A stretch of DNA of 64,000 nt, from contig OZ287695.1 of the NCBI GenBank assembly GCA_965649825.1, positions 1,922,001 through 1,986,000 on the forward strand. Reading direction: 5' to 3'. Shown here in pieces: positions 49,120-59,152 of this stretch. Position 1 is the first letter of the stretch. Each line of letters opens with the position of its first letter. The stretch comes from Penicillus capitatus. Taxonomy: Eukaryota > Chlorophyta. The position numbers and the translations under genes are program-made. The notes under the pieces were generated by a model. It saw only the letters and a list, made by a program, of their open reading frames with translations. It searched no databases and was not told where the DNA came from.

Positions 49120-49617
49120 TCACGGGATGGTGCGGCGTTGAATTCCTCGGGCCGACATCCAATTGGATAACTGATTGCCTACGAGCGCTGAATCGTTGTC
49201 TGTCTGCAGACACTCGGGGTTGCCGAAGAGGGCTGTCCAGCGCTCGAGCAGTTTGATGATGGATGTCGCTTTGGCTTGCGAGGATGCCGAGAGAAGACAA
49301 AATCGTGTGCAGAGGTTCACTGCGGCGATGATATAGTTTGAGGAGCCGTCAGGCTTCATGGGGTCGATGACGTCCATGCCTACGCACTGCCTCATAGGTT
49401 GCCACGTATTCAATGACTGCGCGACGGGCGAATCGTGGCGGGCAAAGTGTTGGCACTGGGGGTTGGCGTCATCGGGACATCGACCTGTCTTCAGATAGTT
49501 TTCCATCTGCAGGTACCACACTGGCCAGCAGTTGTGGTGTGCGGTGGCCGCAAGCGCGGGAGCTTCGGTCGTCGTTGGTCCTTTCCTGCAGAGAGGTTGA
49601 GGGTGTCTAGATGACAC
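49120..49617 (-). pseudogene. Integrase fragment of the LTR element
   Basis: Integrase core: VGMDVIDPMKPDGSSNYIIA, AVNLCTRFCLLSASSQAKA and LFGNPECLQTDNDSALVGNQ. The first two catalytic Asp residues (DVIDP, TDNDS) are visible. The third acidic residue is not reached before the frame is lost at the C-terminal side. The continuation (ALPNSVTKLSAAQTAFGS) lies in another frame toward 48788. An H...H-C...C zinc region precedes it near 49560. Confidence 0.7.
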
Positions 49618-49730
49618 TGCACGAGGAAGCTCTGCTCGCTGCTTCGACTCGCTTGTTTGACAACGGTGGCGTCAGTGAAGATGGTGAGATGTTTGCCCAT
49701 GAGCAGGTGCCTGTTTCTTCAGCGCCTCTT

Positions 49731-50900
49731 TCATTCCGAGTAGCTCAGCGTTGCCACTGGATCGGAACGGTTCACGTTGGAATCCGCCAGCTCGAAGGCG
49801 GAGGAGACGTTTAGAGTCACTGTCGAACAACGCGTACCCAAAGCCATCCTAGCGTCGACATACAGGTCGACATTACGGCCAGCTGCGTCAGACCGGTGAT
49901 ACCAGATGCGGTTGAGAGAGCGGAGGAGGGTGGCCCAGCGGTTGGGATCCTCCGCCCAGTATCGTTGGATGACTTTGGTATTGGCGTTCGTGAGGTTCGA
50001 CAGGGCCGCTAAGCTGCGGCGGTCGCACTTGCAAGAGTTCAACAACGTGCGAAAGTGTCCCGAAAACGAACGGACTGGGGTCTTCGTTTGAGGCTGTGCT
50101 GCATTGAGCGTCTGCTGCAGCGGGGCCGCTAAGCTGCGGCGGAGGTCGCACTTGCAATAGTCCAGCAAGGTGCGAAGGAGTCCCGAAAACGATCGGACTG
50201 CGGTCTTCGTTGATGCGGCGCTGCAGGGGGCAACTGCTGCAGCGTGGTTTGGGGGGCAAAACGCCTTCGGGCGTGAAGCGGTGTCCGAGGAGCTCGACCT
50301 CGTTAACACCGTCCTGGCACTTCTTCGGAGATGCCGTCCACCGGTATTTGTCACAGACCGTCAGCAGTTGGAGAACTGCTCTCTCGAGATCTTCTTGTGT
50401 CCGTGCTCCTGCGGAGACGTCGTCGGCATAGCTCTCGATTGCCGTTCGAGTCTTCTGCTGCTTCAACTGGTCTCGTGCTTCCGCTATGGTTTCTTGAACA
50501 TCTTGGTCGAAGAAAGCCATTGAGTTGATCCAACCCATCGGAAGCCGTGTGAAGGCGTAGGGCTTTCGGTCGGACACGGTGACGAAATACGGCTGGAGGC
50601 CATGTGCCAGAGGTATCTGCTAGAATCCGTGTCGGAAATCAAACTGCGCATAGTGGCGCATCCCGGACAGGTTCTGAACTGCGCCTTCTCGATGCATGGG
50701 CAGCGCGGGACTCCCTGTGGTCAGCGTGTTGAGTCCGCGAAAGTCTAGCTCCACTCGCCGCTCGAGCGAGTTCTTCTTCGGAACAGAAAACCAGGGGATG
50801 ATGTGCTTCGGTTTTCCGTGAAATCGGCTGACGACTCCGGCTTCGATGAGTGCGTCGATCTCGTTTCTGCATGCCGTCGTTTCAGCAGCGAACGTGTAGG
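49731..50900 (-). pseudogene. Reverse transcriptase/RNase H region of the LTR element
   Basis: RT blocks: PKHIIPWFSVPKKNSLERRV, ELDFRGLNTLTT, AFTRLPMGWINSMAFFDQDV, catalytic YADD (SYADDVSAGA), SPKKCQ and LGHRFTPEGVLPPKPR. A TAG stands between DFRHGF and QIPLAHG (about 50622), and frames shift upstream. Just after RT a block of about 125 bp is duplicated in tandem (49993-50117 and 50118-50245), giving VRSFSG..RTLL..CKCD twice. This should disrupt the RT/RNase H connection. Confidence 0.75.
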
Positions 50901-51198
50901 GAACTTTGGTAAAGACCGAATGTAGTTGCCCTTGTACGTCGCGAATGCCGACCTCCCATCCCGAAGAACGTCCAATTTTTCACAAAGTACGTTTGGGAAT
51001 CGGGCCAGCAGCTGTTCGAGACTGCAGCAGCCAATTTTAGGCTTCGGCGACAGTATGCCTGACTGCAAGCGTACTGCCGTTTGGGAAAAGGTGGTCTGTT
51101 GCTTCTCAACGGATGTGGGTTTCCGTTGCAATCGCACGCGGTATACTCGACGTCTTGTCTTGTGGGCACGTCCAAGATCGTCGTTCTTCCAGTTATCT

Positions 51199-51906
51199 TC
51201 ACTGGTTCCGCGGCATGGTTGGCGAGCGTTGAGAACGTGTAGTACTGCACACCGAGGTGTACCGAGAATCGCGGTGCCACGGTCGGAACCCTCTTGTACA
51301 CGAGTGCGCCGGGGAGCACGTTCGGCGTCTGAGCATCTTGCTCTCTCGTGGTCCGAGCACGATTGACCGGTTCAACGGCACCTGTAGCCGTTCTTCGGTG
51401 ATTCTCGGTAGATAATCGACTTTTTCGGTGCAGCGGCATATCTTCTCATGCGCGATCTCATTGGCCGCCCTTTTGTCGGCTTTCGGTCCTGTGAGTGGCA
51501 TTTGACCCGTCGCCTCTGATGCTGATAGATCTGTCGTGGGATGCGCGGAGATCTTATTGTCGATCATCGCGCGCATGCACAGTAGTAGATCGTAGCCGTG
51601 CCTCGGTAGTACGAGGCAACTCATGGAGAATTGTTGGTCGGAGGATTGCGCCAGGGCTGCCTGGAAGTCGCATCGTCCGGTGACCTTCGCGGTCTCTCCA
51701 TGGGCCAACAGCAGACGGGTCTCGTCTGGCCTGACCTTCACTCCCAGTTCTTTCGCTCGTGCCGGGGATACAATGGAGGACTCGGCGCCAAAATCAACTA
51801 AAGCGTTAATATGGCGTGGATATCCCAAATGGCTCGGGGAGATGAGACCCAGTTTTAAAACTCTCCTGGTCTTGGTGACCGCTCTAACGGTGTGTGCGAA
51901 CTGCAC
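51199..51906 (-). pseudogene. Protease domain of the LTR element
   Basis: Retropepsin-like region: INALVDFGAESSIVSPARAK, then LLLAHGETAKVTGRC and VLPRHGYDLLLCMRAM (compare the ILG.D motif). The active-site triad position reads D-F-G rather than D-T/S-G, so this copy is probably inactive. A Lys/Arg-rich linker with VDYLPRITEERLQVPLN follows and leads toward RT. Confidence 0.6.
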
Positions 51907-52650
51907 ATCCTGTTCCGTTGGGTCTTCTTCTGTCTCGCTAATGGTCTCGCAGACGTGTGCTTCGTTTCCTTTCGGCAGAGACTTCTCTGCGGCGAAGGCA
52001 CGACGCCCATTCCATTCCTCGACTGGCCTGCTGCTCTTCGTGGCCTTGTCGATGCATTGCTCGAATTGTTGATCTTTTGTAAGAACTTCAGCATGTTGAG
52101 CGCCTCTCGTCTAGAGGTTCTGCAGATTTCCCTGGCTCCGATCATGACGCTTCCAGCGTTAGAGATCGCTGAAAAGTTGATCGAGCCGTCGTTGCCGATC
52201 ACTCTTCCGTCGGCGGCAAAGTTGACCAATGGCGTCGTCGCCACATCGGGGTCAATGGGATCATGATCTGCGTCCGTTCGCGTCAACATGCTCGACTCCC
52301 AGAAGCTAGCGTTCTTGAGGACAGTGGTCATGTCCTCAGTTTTGAGGCGCAGAACCTCGTCGGCAAAAATAGTGCAAACTATGGCCGCGGGTCCGGCAAA
52401 AGGCCTCATTGAATGCTGCCTGCGTTCGAAAGCGCGGTCCGACTCGCTCGAGGACCCGCTGTATCAGATCGAAGGCAGGCGATCTGGGCTCCACACTTTG
52501 AACCACGTACTTAATCCGAGGGCGGTAATCGTCCTCGACGAAGGCTGCCGAGTTGAGAAGGGACGTGAACTCCTCACAGTCCATCTTCGAAAGTCGCCGC
52601 TCCGAAACCAATTGACATGGGCAAGTACGTGACGGTGGTAGACGCAACAA
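51855..52650 (-). CDS. Gag-like region of the LTR element
   Basis: Two overlapping frames at the 5' end of the element. The first, just inside the right LTR, has MDCEEFTSLLNSAAFVEDDY and FDLIQRVLERVGPRFRTQAA, resembling a capsid helical region. The second (52409-51855) is hydrophilic with no CCHC knuckle. Assignment rests on position between PBS and protease. Confidence 0.45.
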
Positions 52651-52845
52651 AGTTTCTTACAAAGATAATCAATGTGACAATAATCCCCTTTTTATAGTGT
52701 TGGGTTTCATAGGTGCTGAGTAGGTGCCGGGTAGGTTCTGGGTAGGTTCTGATGTGGCCATTATGAGCTGTTTGGCCATCAGTGCCTCTTACGATGATGA
52801 GGCATTTATTGGACCATCATCCTTCAGCTCTTCATCATCATGACA
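52613..52845 (-). repeat. 5' LTR (right copy)
   Basis: Same 233 bp as the left LTR, with the TATA-like CTATAAAAAG at 52688-52697 (complement). Followed on the plus strand by CCGC, the target duplication. Confidence 0.93.
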
Positions 52846-54195
52846 CCGCTTAGCTAAAGAGGTCTATGCGCAAATGATGCCCGCAAGCATGGTTCAACGC
52901 CCGAACCTTTACAAGAAACGTCTAGATTCTCTCTTTTCCCGAGGCCTGTCATCCAGAAGGCACCACGAGTTACATGCTAATGGACTGCTCTTTTTCTTAC
53001 TTGTAGACGGATCTGAACACAGACGTGCGGGTGTCCACCAGCTCTCCTGCGATGGCGTCGTATGAGAGAGTGTAGATAATAGAACTCACAGGGTTTTCAC
53101 GAGTTCCCGCTGACTTTAGAAACCTCAAAATAGAGAGAGCACAACATTCAGCCAGTCGCAATTCGACAGCGGAAGAACTCGACGTAGTCATGTCATAGTG
53201 TACTGGCCTCTGCCGGATCTATACCTCGGCGGTCTTTTATTCTCAGTCGGAGAGTCCAACGCAGCACCCACGATTGGATGATGGATGATCACCTCGGATG
53301 CTCGATCCTTCAAGAGAAACAGAATCGAGCTCGATGCACACGCCTGGACTTCATGCTTACATCGAGGAAATGGTCTTCTCAGGCATCTCTGCAGTCGCAG
53401 CGCATCCAATGAGGTAGAACTTCTGACAGGTCAAGCAATAGCCGTCGATGGTGTCGGCTGATAGGAAAGAAACTTCGGGGTTGATGAGGGATAGCAATCG
53501 AAGATCATCGAGGACGTGCATAGAGTGACATCGCCCATCGTAAGACGTTCATTTGAGAAGCGAATGAGATAAGTCTTCTGACCTTCTGTCGTCCTCATCT
53601 TCTGCCACACCACATGTGTTCCGTTCACTGCATCGAATAAGAATACGATCGCTTGAGAAGTCGATCTCTGTTAACCTGTGGGCCAGAACGTATAGAATAC
53701 CCAAAGTCCCTGATGAAATGTACGACAAAAAGTATAGCAGAACTGGCAAATGCGGCGCCTACCTATTCACGAGCATCCTCCCAGATCAGATAAACAAGAA
53801 GCTCCTCTGCTCCCCAGCGCATGATCGGAAACAGGTCTATCGACTCAGCGTCCGACACTTCGACACAAACACATAGTCTTCTGACATCGCCACTGATCTC
53901 TCTGGGTGCGGGAGTCTCCACTCAGATACTGTTGGCAACCGCCACTCGTCAACCCTAACTGCAGCGGCATCAAAACGTCCTCTCGCGCGTCCTTCGGCTC
54001 ACTCGAGTTTGCGAACTCTCCTGCGGTTTCTGCTCTTTCTGCGGTTTCTGTGCCTTGTACGAACGTTGCTCTCGCGATGGCTTCTTCCGATTCTGTGGCG
54101 TCCTCTCCGTCTCTGGCTCCGTCTCTCGCCTACTCTCCCTCCCTGGCTGAGTCCGTGGCATCCTCGCCTTCAATGGCTCCGACACCAGTGCCCCC
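52846..54195. repeat. Dispersed repeat, copy 2, right part
   Basis: Continues the alignment with copy 1 from CTTAGCTAAAGAGGTCTATG (about 33345 in copy 1) to the CTCCGACACCAG block (54178 versus 35094). It lacks copy 1's 34520-34900. Shared features include the CCATCGTAAGACG block and the SVASSPSMAPTP-coding repeats. Confidence 0.7.
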
Positions 54196-54451
54196 GGTCC
54201 TTCCGAGGAACGTCTAGAAGCGGATGGTGAACAAGGCGTCCCGTCAAACAGAAACGAAGAGGCACAGCCCGAAGCAAGAGAAGAACACATTCGACCGCAC
54301 GGCCACACCGACTTCGTCGTTTTCGACCCGAGTGATCTCGCGGCTGCTGGTCCATCGGACGCATCAATTGACGGAGGCCGATCCAGTCCGCCCGACGACG
54401 AGAATCCCAGCGACCCAGCCGGCGACGACCCCGAGGAAGGCCACACCTCCC
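54196..54451. other. Junction segment between dispersed repeat and satellite
   Basis: About 255 bp of unique-looking DNA. The satellite begins abruptly at CGCTCGGATGCACC (54451). No gene. Confidence 0.4.
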
Positions 54452-55733
54452 GCTCGGATGCACCCGGAACCGGGCCACGGTGATGTGACGTGTTCGGTGT
54501 AACAGGTTACACTGCTCGCGCGGCTCGCGCGGTTACACCTAGGTGTAACCTGTTACACCGAACACGCCCCGCCGACGACTTCGGCCGAAGACCTTCGGGG
54601 AACGCCACGGACGGTCGCCGGCCGTTTGCACGCCTCTCGGCGACCACCGCGGGCCTCTGTGGATGTCCGCGGCGTTCCTTTCGCTCGGATGCACCCGGAA
54701 CCGGGCCACGGTGATGTGACGTGTTCGGTGTAACAGGTTACACTGCTCGCGCGGCTCGCGCGGTTACACCTAGGTGTAACCTGTTACACCGAACACGCCC
54801 CGCCGACGACTTCGGCCGAAGACCTTCGGGGAACGCCACGGACGGTCGACGGCCGCCTGCACGCCTCTCGGCGACCACCGCGGGCCTCTGTGGATGTCCG
54901 CGGCGTTCCTTTCGCTCGGATGCACCCGGAACCGGGCCACGGTGATGTGACGTGTTCGGTGTAACAGGTTACACTGCTCGCGCGGCTCGCGCGGTTACAC
55001 CTAGGTGTAACCTGTTACACCGAACACGCCCCGCCGACGACTTCGGCCGAAGACCTTCGGGGAACGCCACGGACGGTCGACGGCCGCTTGCACGCCTCTC
55101 GGCGACCACCGCGGGCCTCTGTGGATGTCCGCGGCGTTCCTTTCGCTCGGATGCACCCGGAACCGGGCCACGGTGATGTGACGTGTTCGGTGTAACAGGT
55201 TACACTGCTCGCGCGGCTCGCGCGGTTACACCTAGGTGTAACCTGTTACACCGAACACGCCCCGCCGACGACTTCGGCCGAAGACCTTCGGGGAACGCCG
55301 CGGACGGTCGACGGCCGCTTGCACGCCTCTCGGCGACCACCGCGGGCCTCTGTGGATGTCCGCGGCGTTCCTTTCGCTCGGATGCACCCGGAACCGGGCC
55401 ACGGTGATGTGACGTGTTCGGTGTAACAGGTTACACTGCTCGCGCGGCTCGCGCGGTTACACCTAGGTGTAACCTGTTACACCGAACACGCCCCGCCGAC
55501 GACTTCGGCCGAAGACCTTCGGGGAACGCCGCGGACGGTCGACGGCCGCTTGCACGCCTCTCGGCGACCACCGCGGGCCTCTGTGGATGTCCGCGGCGTT
55601 CCTTTCGCTCGGATGCACCCGGAACCGGGCCACGGTGATGTGACGTGTTCGGTGTAACAGGTTACACTGCTCGCGCGGCTCGCGCGGTTACACCTAGGTG
55701 TAACCTGTTACACCGAACACGCCCCGCCGACGA
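54452..55733 (+). repeat. 231-bp satellite array, about 5.5 monomers
   Basis: Period exactly 231 bp: GTGTTCGGTGTAACAGG recurs at 54490, 54721, 54952, 55183, 55414 and 55645. Monomers differ by only one or a few bases (for example CGGCCGTTTGC/CGGCCGCCTGC/CGGCCGCTTGC, CCACGG/CCGCGG). Each contains a 76-bp segment (for example 54490-54565) bounded by perfect 23-bp inverted repeats. Inside it are an 18-bp palindrome GTTACACCTAGGTGTAAC and a doubled CTCGCGCGG. GATGTGACG precedes it. The array is cut at 55733 by the non-LTR element. Confidence 0.97.
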
Positions 55734-55915
55734 GAGAGAAGTTCATTAAACCAGGAGGGGCGTCGCCTGTGGCATGTTGCCCTAGGTCTCCTGGGGTAGT
55801 ACAATGTCCCATACTGTTTTGCTTTCAAACAAGGGGTATGAACTTGATGTCCTTTCGAGTCCTATCGGTGTTTGTTGTTTGTTGTTTTTGCAGGTGCTTG
55901 AGGGTGTCTTTCGCT

Positions 55916-58900
55916 CTATGGTTGTGGTCCTCGTTCGAGAGCTTGATATATTATCTTGCAGTATTCGTCGAGTCTGTAGTACAGATTGGCTTCTTGAACA
56001 AATGTTCCTAGGTCTTCGATTGTGACTTGTTCGTGTAAAAATATCTGTTGTCGTTGTTGTTTTAGTGCTTCACATCGGAACATGTGATCTCGGGTTTCTG
56101 AGTGCTTGCCACATAGTCTGCAACTTATGTCTTCTTTTTCGTGTCCTCTTCTTTGTAGATATTCTCGTGTCGGTGAGTGTCCCGATAGTATTTGGTTTAT
56201 GCGGGATACTGCTGGTCGCTTCCAGTCTGTTGACGAGAACCATGGTTTCATTCTGGTGTGACGGGTCCATCCTGTGCGTTTTAAGTCTTGAGATTTATCT
56301 GCTGTCTTCCATAATCTGTCCGTACGGTCTTCGATGTATTTTTGTATGATGTCCTTGTATCCTTCGTCTTCTATTAGGCATTTGACTTCTCGGTCTTCCT
56401 TTCTGGTATGGTGTCTGGGTTGTTGTTCTTCGTGCGTCTTATTTGGTATGCGTCTGAGTTCGGCTCGGAGGAGGTTGATCGGGGTGCAGTGTGCTTCGGC
56501 AGTCGCTGGCTTGTGTGGTTCTTCTTGTCTTCTGAGTGTTGTCGGTGCAGTTTTGAGTAGGGTCCAGAGTGTGAGGTCGCTGGGAGGTGTTATATGTGCG
56601 AGGGCAGTGGCTGTTTCGGCGGAGGTGGTGCGGTTGAGTCCTGTAATTGCGAGGCTTGCCAGTCTTGCGATGCGGTCTAATCTTCTACTGTCGCTTTGAC
56701 TGTTTAAGCGGGTGATCCATATTTCTGCTCCATATTGTATGATGGGTTGGATGCAAGATTGATACAGGGTTCTGATTATGATCGGCGCCGTTCCCCAGAA
56801 TGTTCTTGAAAGTCTTCTGATGGTATTCAGTCGGTGTCCGGCCTTAGTTGTCAGCTTGTTCATGTGGCTGGTAAATGTCATGCGGCTGTCAAAGATGATT
56901 CCGAGGTATTTCATTTCTTCGACTGGGTTGATCGTCGTTCCCTTTATCACGAGTGTCGGGCTCGTTTGGTCTCTGTTTCTCTGGAATATGACGAGCTGGG
57001 TTTTATCAATATTGAGCTTCATGTGGTTATTGTCACACCACTGCTCAAAGCCGTTTAGTGCTCGCTGTATGTCCGCTGTGTTGTTGTCCCGTTGTAACGT
57101 TTGATAAAGTAGTACGTCATCCGCATACATTTGTACATGGACGTTCTCTGGGATGTGTACTGGTATATCAGCTGCGTAGAGTGCGTATAGTATGGGGCTC
57201 AAAGGTGATCCCTGGGGTAGTCCTCGGCTTGGTGTATAGTGATGTCGCTGTTCTTGTATGATTATGTGATTGGTTCGGTTTTCGAGGAGAGATTGAATTA
57301 TATGTATTTTGTCTCGGGGCATGTGCCATTTCTTCAGCTTCGATTGTAAGATCTGCGGGCTGACTCTGTCGTATGCACTAGAGAGGTCCAGACTGATCCC
57401 CATTGTCCTCTGTCGAGTATTTAGTGATGTCCAGATCGTGTGGGTGTAGTGCCAAAGTGGGTGTCTTGTGCTTCTCCCCTTGCGAAATCCGTGCTGGCTT
57501 TCTGGGAGTATGTGATTCGTCTCTGCCCATAGACTGACTTCGTGGGCGATCATGCCTTCGAGGATCTTGGACATCGTTGGCAGTAGTGTGATCGGGCGGT
57601 AGTGTGCAGGTTCTTCTCCTGATTTGCCCGGTTTGAGTATGTTGCAGATTATTCCTTTCTTCCACTGGCTTGGGTAGTGCCCGGTTCGGGCGATGGCGTT
57701 GTATATTCTTGCCAGCGGGTTAGCCAGGACCATCGCGTTCGCTCGTAGTGCGATGAAAGGTATGTCATCGTGTCCCGGTGCTGTTTGTCTGCGTTTTCTT
57801 AAGAGCTCAAATGCTACTTGTGTTCTGGTTGTGAAGTCTCGTTCTTGGTCTGGCCCTTGTTGCTGGGTGTTGTCTGGGCTGTCCACGGGGCTTCTCGGGC
57901 GGGAGTGTCTTGTGTGATTATCGTCTGTGTTTTCGTTTATGTCTTCTGGGAAATAGTGCTCCGCCAGTGCATTTGCGATCAGTTCCGGTTCCGTCTGGAA
58001 TTGTCCTCTGATTTTCAGTCGTGTGATGGCTGTTCTCTTCTTCTTTCCCTCTAGTCTTCTAAGGGCTTCCCAGCAGGTGTCCAGAGTCGTTTCTTCAGTG
58101 AATTTCTGGAAGGATTGTAGTTTCTTTGTTTGTATCATTCTTTTCCACTCCGCTTTCTTTTCCTCATGTTGTGGTGTGTTCTTGGGTGTGTTTTTCAGCT
58201 CAGAATATTTCGCTCGGGCTTCAGTATCGAACCATGTTTTGCGGTATGGACTGGGTTTTGATTGCGGTACGCAGAGTCGCATGGTGGCTTGTATGGCGTT
58301 TGTGAGGAGGAGTACTTGTCTATCGATTTCGTCTGGGGTTTCAAGGTCCGAGGGTTGTATCGCCTGGATGAACATGTTGAGTATTTCTTTGAACTCCTTC
58401 CAGTCAGTTTGTCTCCAATTCCACGTTGCCTTCTCCTGGAGCTCTTGTCGTCCGGTGTGTATCTCAAATGTGATCAAGTTATGGTCACTGGACGGAATTA
58501 CTTCTGGTAGGACTCTCCATTGTTGTATTCTTTCGGCGATTGGCATGGATGCAGCTGTAATGTCGAGCCATTGCTCGCAGTCGCTGCCTCGTTGGAAAGT
58601 CGGGGCGCTATCTGGCTCGTTGATGATATCGAGGTTTCTCGTTATCAATACTTCTTCTACTGTGTTTCCTTCAGGATTGCTCTGACTTCGGCCCCACCAT
58701 CTGGAGTGGGCGTTGGCGTCTCCTCCCGTGAGTATTGTGACATTGTTCCGTTTCGCTTGTTCTATGGATTCTTCCCAGTCTTCGATCCCTTTCAGGGTAA
58801 CTGGTTGCAAGTAAAATGAGTTGAGGCGTATCTTGTGTGCTCCTTGGTTTAGTTCTATTGTGGTCGATCTGGTGGCTTGGGTCTCGGTCGGTCGGTGTGG

Positions 58901-59152
58901 CACTGTTTTCCTGATGAGAATGCCAGCTCCACTATCATCTTCTGCGTGTTGGTAGTGCCAGTCGTATCCGAACGGTAGTTGTTTTCCTCTTCTTAGGCTT
59001 TGGGGTGGGTCGCTGATTAATACTGCATCTATCTTGTGCTCGTCTAGGTGAATTTTGAGTTCCTCCCAGGCTGCTGGTGAGCTTGCTAGGTTTATTTGTC
59101 CTACACTGTATTTGTCCTTTGTGGGTGTTCGCGGTGGGGCGTGCTCTTTCAT
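55916..59152 (-). CDS. Non-LTR ORF2: APE endonuclease + reverse transcriptase
   Basis: 1078 residues, the enzyme for target-primed reverse transcription. Endonuclease (residues ~15-235): VGQINLASS, AVLISDPPQS, LTGGDANAHSRWWG, LDITAAS and SSDHNLITF, i.e. the catalytic N, D/E, GDxNAH and SDH blocks. RT (about 400-720): KPGKSGEEPAHYRPITLLPT, HGFRKGRSTRHPL, GISLDLSSAYDRVSP, GLPQGSPLSPILYALYAADI, catalytic YADD and KYLGIIFDSRM. The thumb region follows. A C-terminal knuckle (about 1020) reads CRLCGKHSETRDHMFRC. No RNase H domain seen. The start codon overlaps the ORF1 stop (ATGA, 59149-59152). Confidence 0.95.
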   Translation of the reverse strand: MKEHAPPRTPTKDKYSVGQINLASSPAAWEELKIHLDEHKIDAVLISDPPQSLRRGKQLPFGYDWHYQHAEDDSGAGILIRKTVPHRPTETQATRSTTIELNQGAHKIRLNSFYLQPVTLKGIEDWEESIEQAKRNNVTILTGGDANAHSRWWGRSQSNPEGNTVEEVLITRNLDIINEPDSAPTFQRGSDCEQWLDITAASMPIAERIQQWRVLPEVIPSSDHNLITFEIHTGRQELQEKATWNWRQTDWKEFKEILNMFIQAIQPSDLETPDEIDRQVLLLTNAIQATMRLCVPQSKPSPYRKTWFDTEARAKYSELKNTPKNTPQHEEKKAEWKRMIQTKKLQSFQKFTEETTLDTCWEALRRLEGKKKRTAITRLKIRGQFQTEPELIANALAEHYFPEDINENTDDNHTRHSRPRSPVDSPDNTQQQGPDQERDFTTRTQVAFELLRKRRQTAPGHDDIPFIALRANAMVLANPLARIYNAIARTGHYPSQWKKGIICNILKPGKSGEEPAHYRPITLLPTMSKILEGMIAHEVSLWAETNHILPESQHGFRKGRSTRHPLWHYTHTIWTSLNTRQRTMGISLDLSSAYDRVSPQILQSKLKKWHMPRDKIHIIQSLLENRTNHIIIQEQRHHYTPSRGLPQGSPLSPILYALYAADIPVHIPENVHVQMYADDVLLYQTLQRDNNTADIQRALNGFEQWCDNNHMKLNIDKTQLVIFQRNRDQTSPTLVIKGTTINPVEEMKYLGIIFDSRMTFTSHMNKLTTKAGHRLNTIRRLSRTFWGTAPIIIRTLYQSCIQPIIQYGAEIWITRLNSQSDSRRLDRIARLASLAITGLNRTTSAETATALAHITPPSDLTLWTLLKTAPTTLRRQEEPHKPATAEAHCTPINLLRAELRRIPNKTHEEQQPRHHTRKEDREVKCLIEDEGYKDIIQKYIEDRTDRLWKTADKSQDLKRTGWTRHTRMKPWFSSTDWKRPAVSRINQILSGHSPTREYLQRRGHEKEDISCRLCGKHSETRDHMFRCEALKQQRQQIFLHEQVTIEDLGTFVQEANLYYRLDEYCKIIYQALERGPQP

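Larger units (their letters stand above)
48346..52845 (-). mobile_element. Ty3/Gypsy-order LTR retrotransposon, 4.5 kb, defective
   Basis: Two 233-bp direct repeats bound the element, in TG...CA form. It is flanked by CCGC on both sides (48342-48345 and 52846-52849), a 4-bp target duplication (CCGCT if the boundary is shifted by one). Genes read on the minus strand in the order gag-like, protease, RT, RNase H region, integrase, which is the Metaviridae order. The primer-binding site lies just inside the right LTR (about 52598-52610), where the plus strand reads GCTCCGAAACCA, the form of a tRNA 3' end. The purine tract AGGGAAGCGA lies next to the left LTR. pol is interrupted by frame changes and a TAG within RT, so this copy is not autonomous. 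Confidence 0.9.

Noticed and set aside
49120-52650. Retroviral (envelope-bearing) provirus
   Set aside because: No envelope-like ORF between integrase and the 3' LTR; gene order and size fit a plain Ty3/Gypsy-type retrotransposon.
54490-55638. Repeated 74-codon ORFs in each satellite monomer, and a possible CRISPR-like array
   Set aside because: The ORFs repeat because the monomer repeats; composition is Arg/Ala/Gly from GC-rich DNA. Period 231 bp without unique spacers, in a eukaryotic genome, is satellite, not CRISPR.
56065-58819. Plus-strand ORFs rich in Leu/Val/Phe/Cys opposite the retrotransposon ORF2
   Set aside because: Antisense shadows of a long intact coding frame; they recur identically in copy B.
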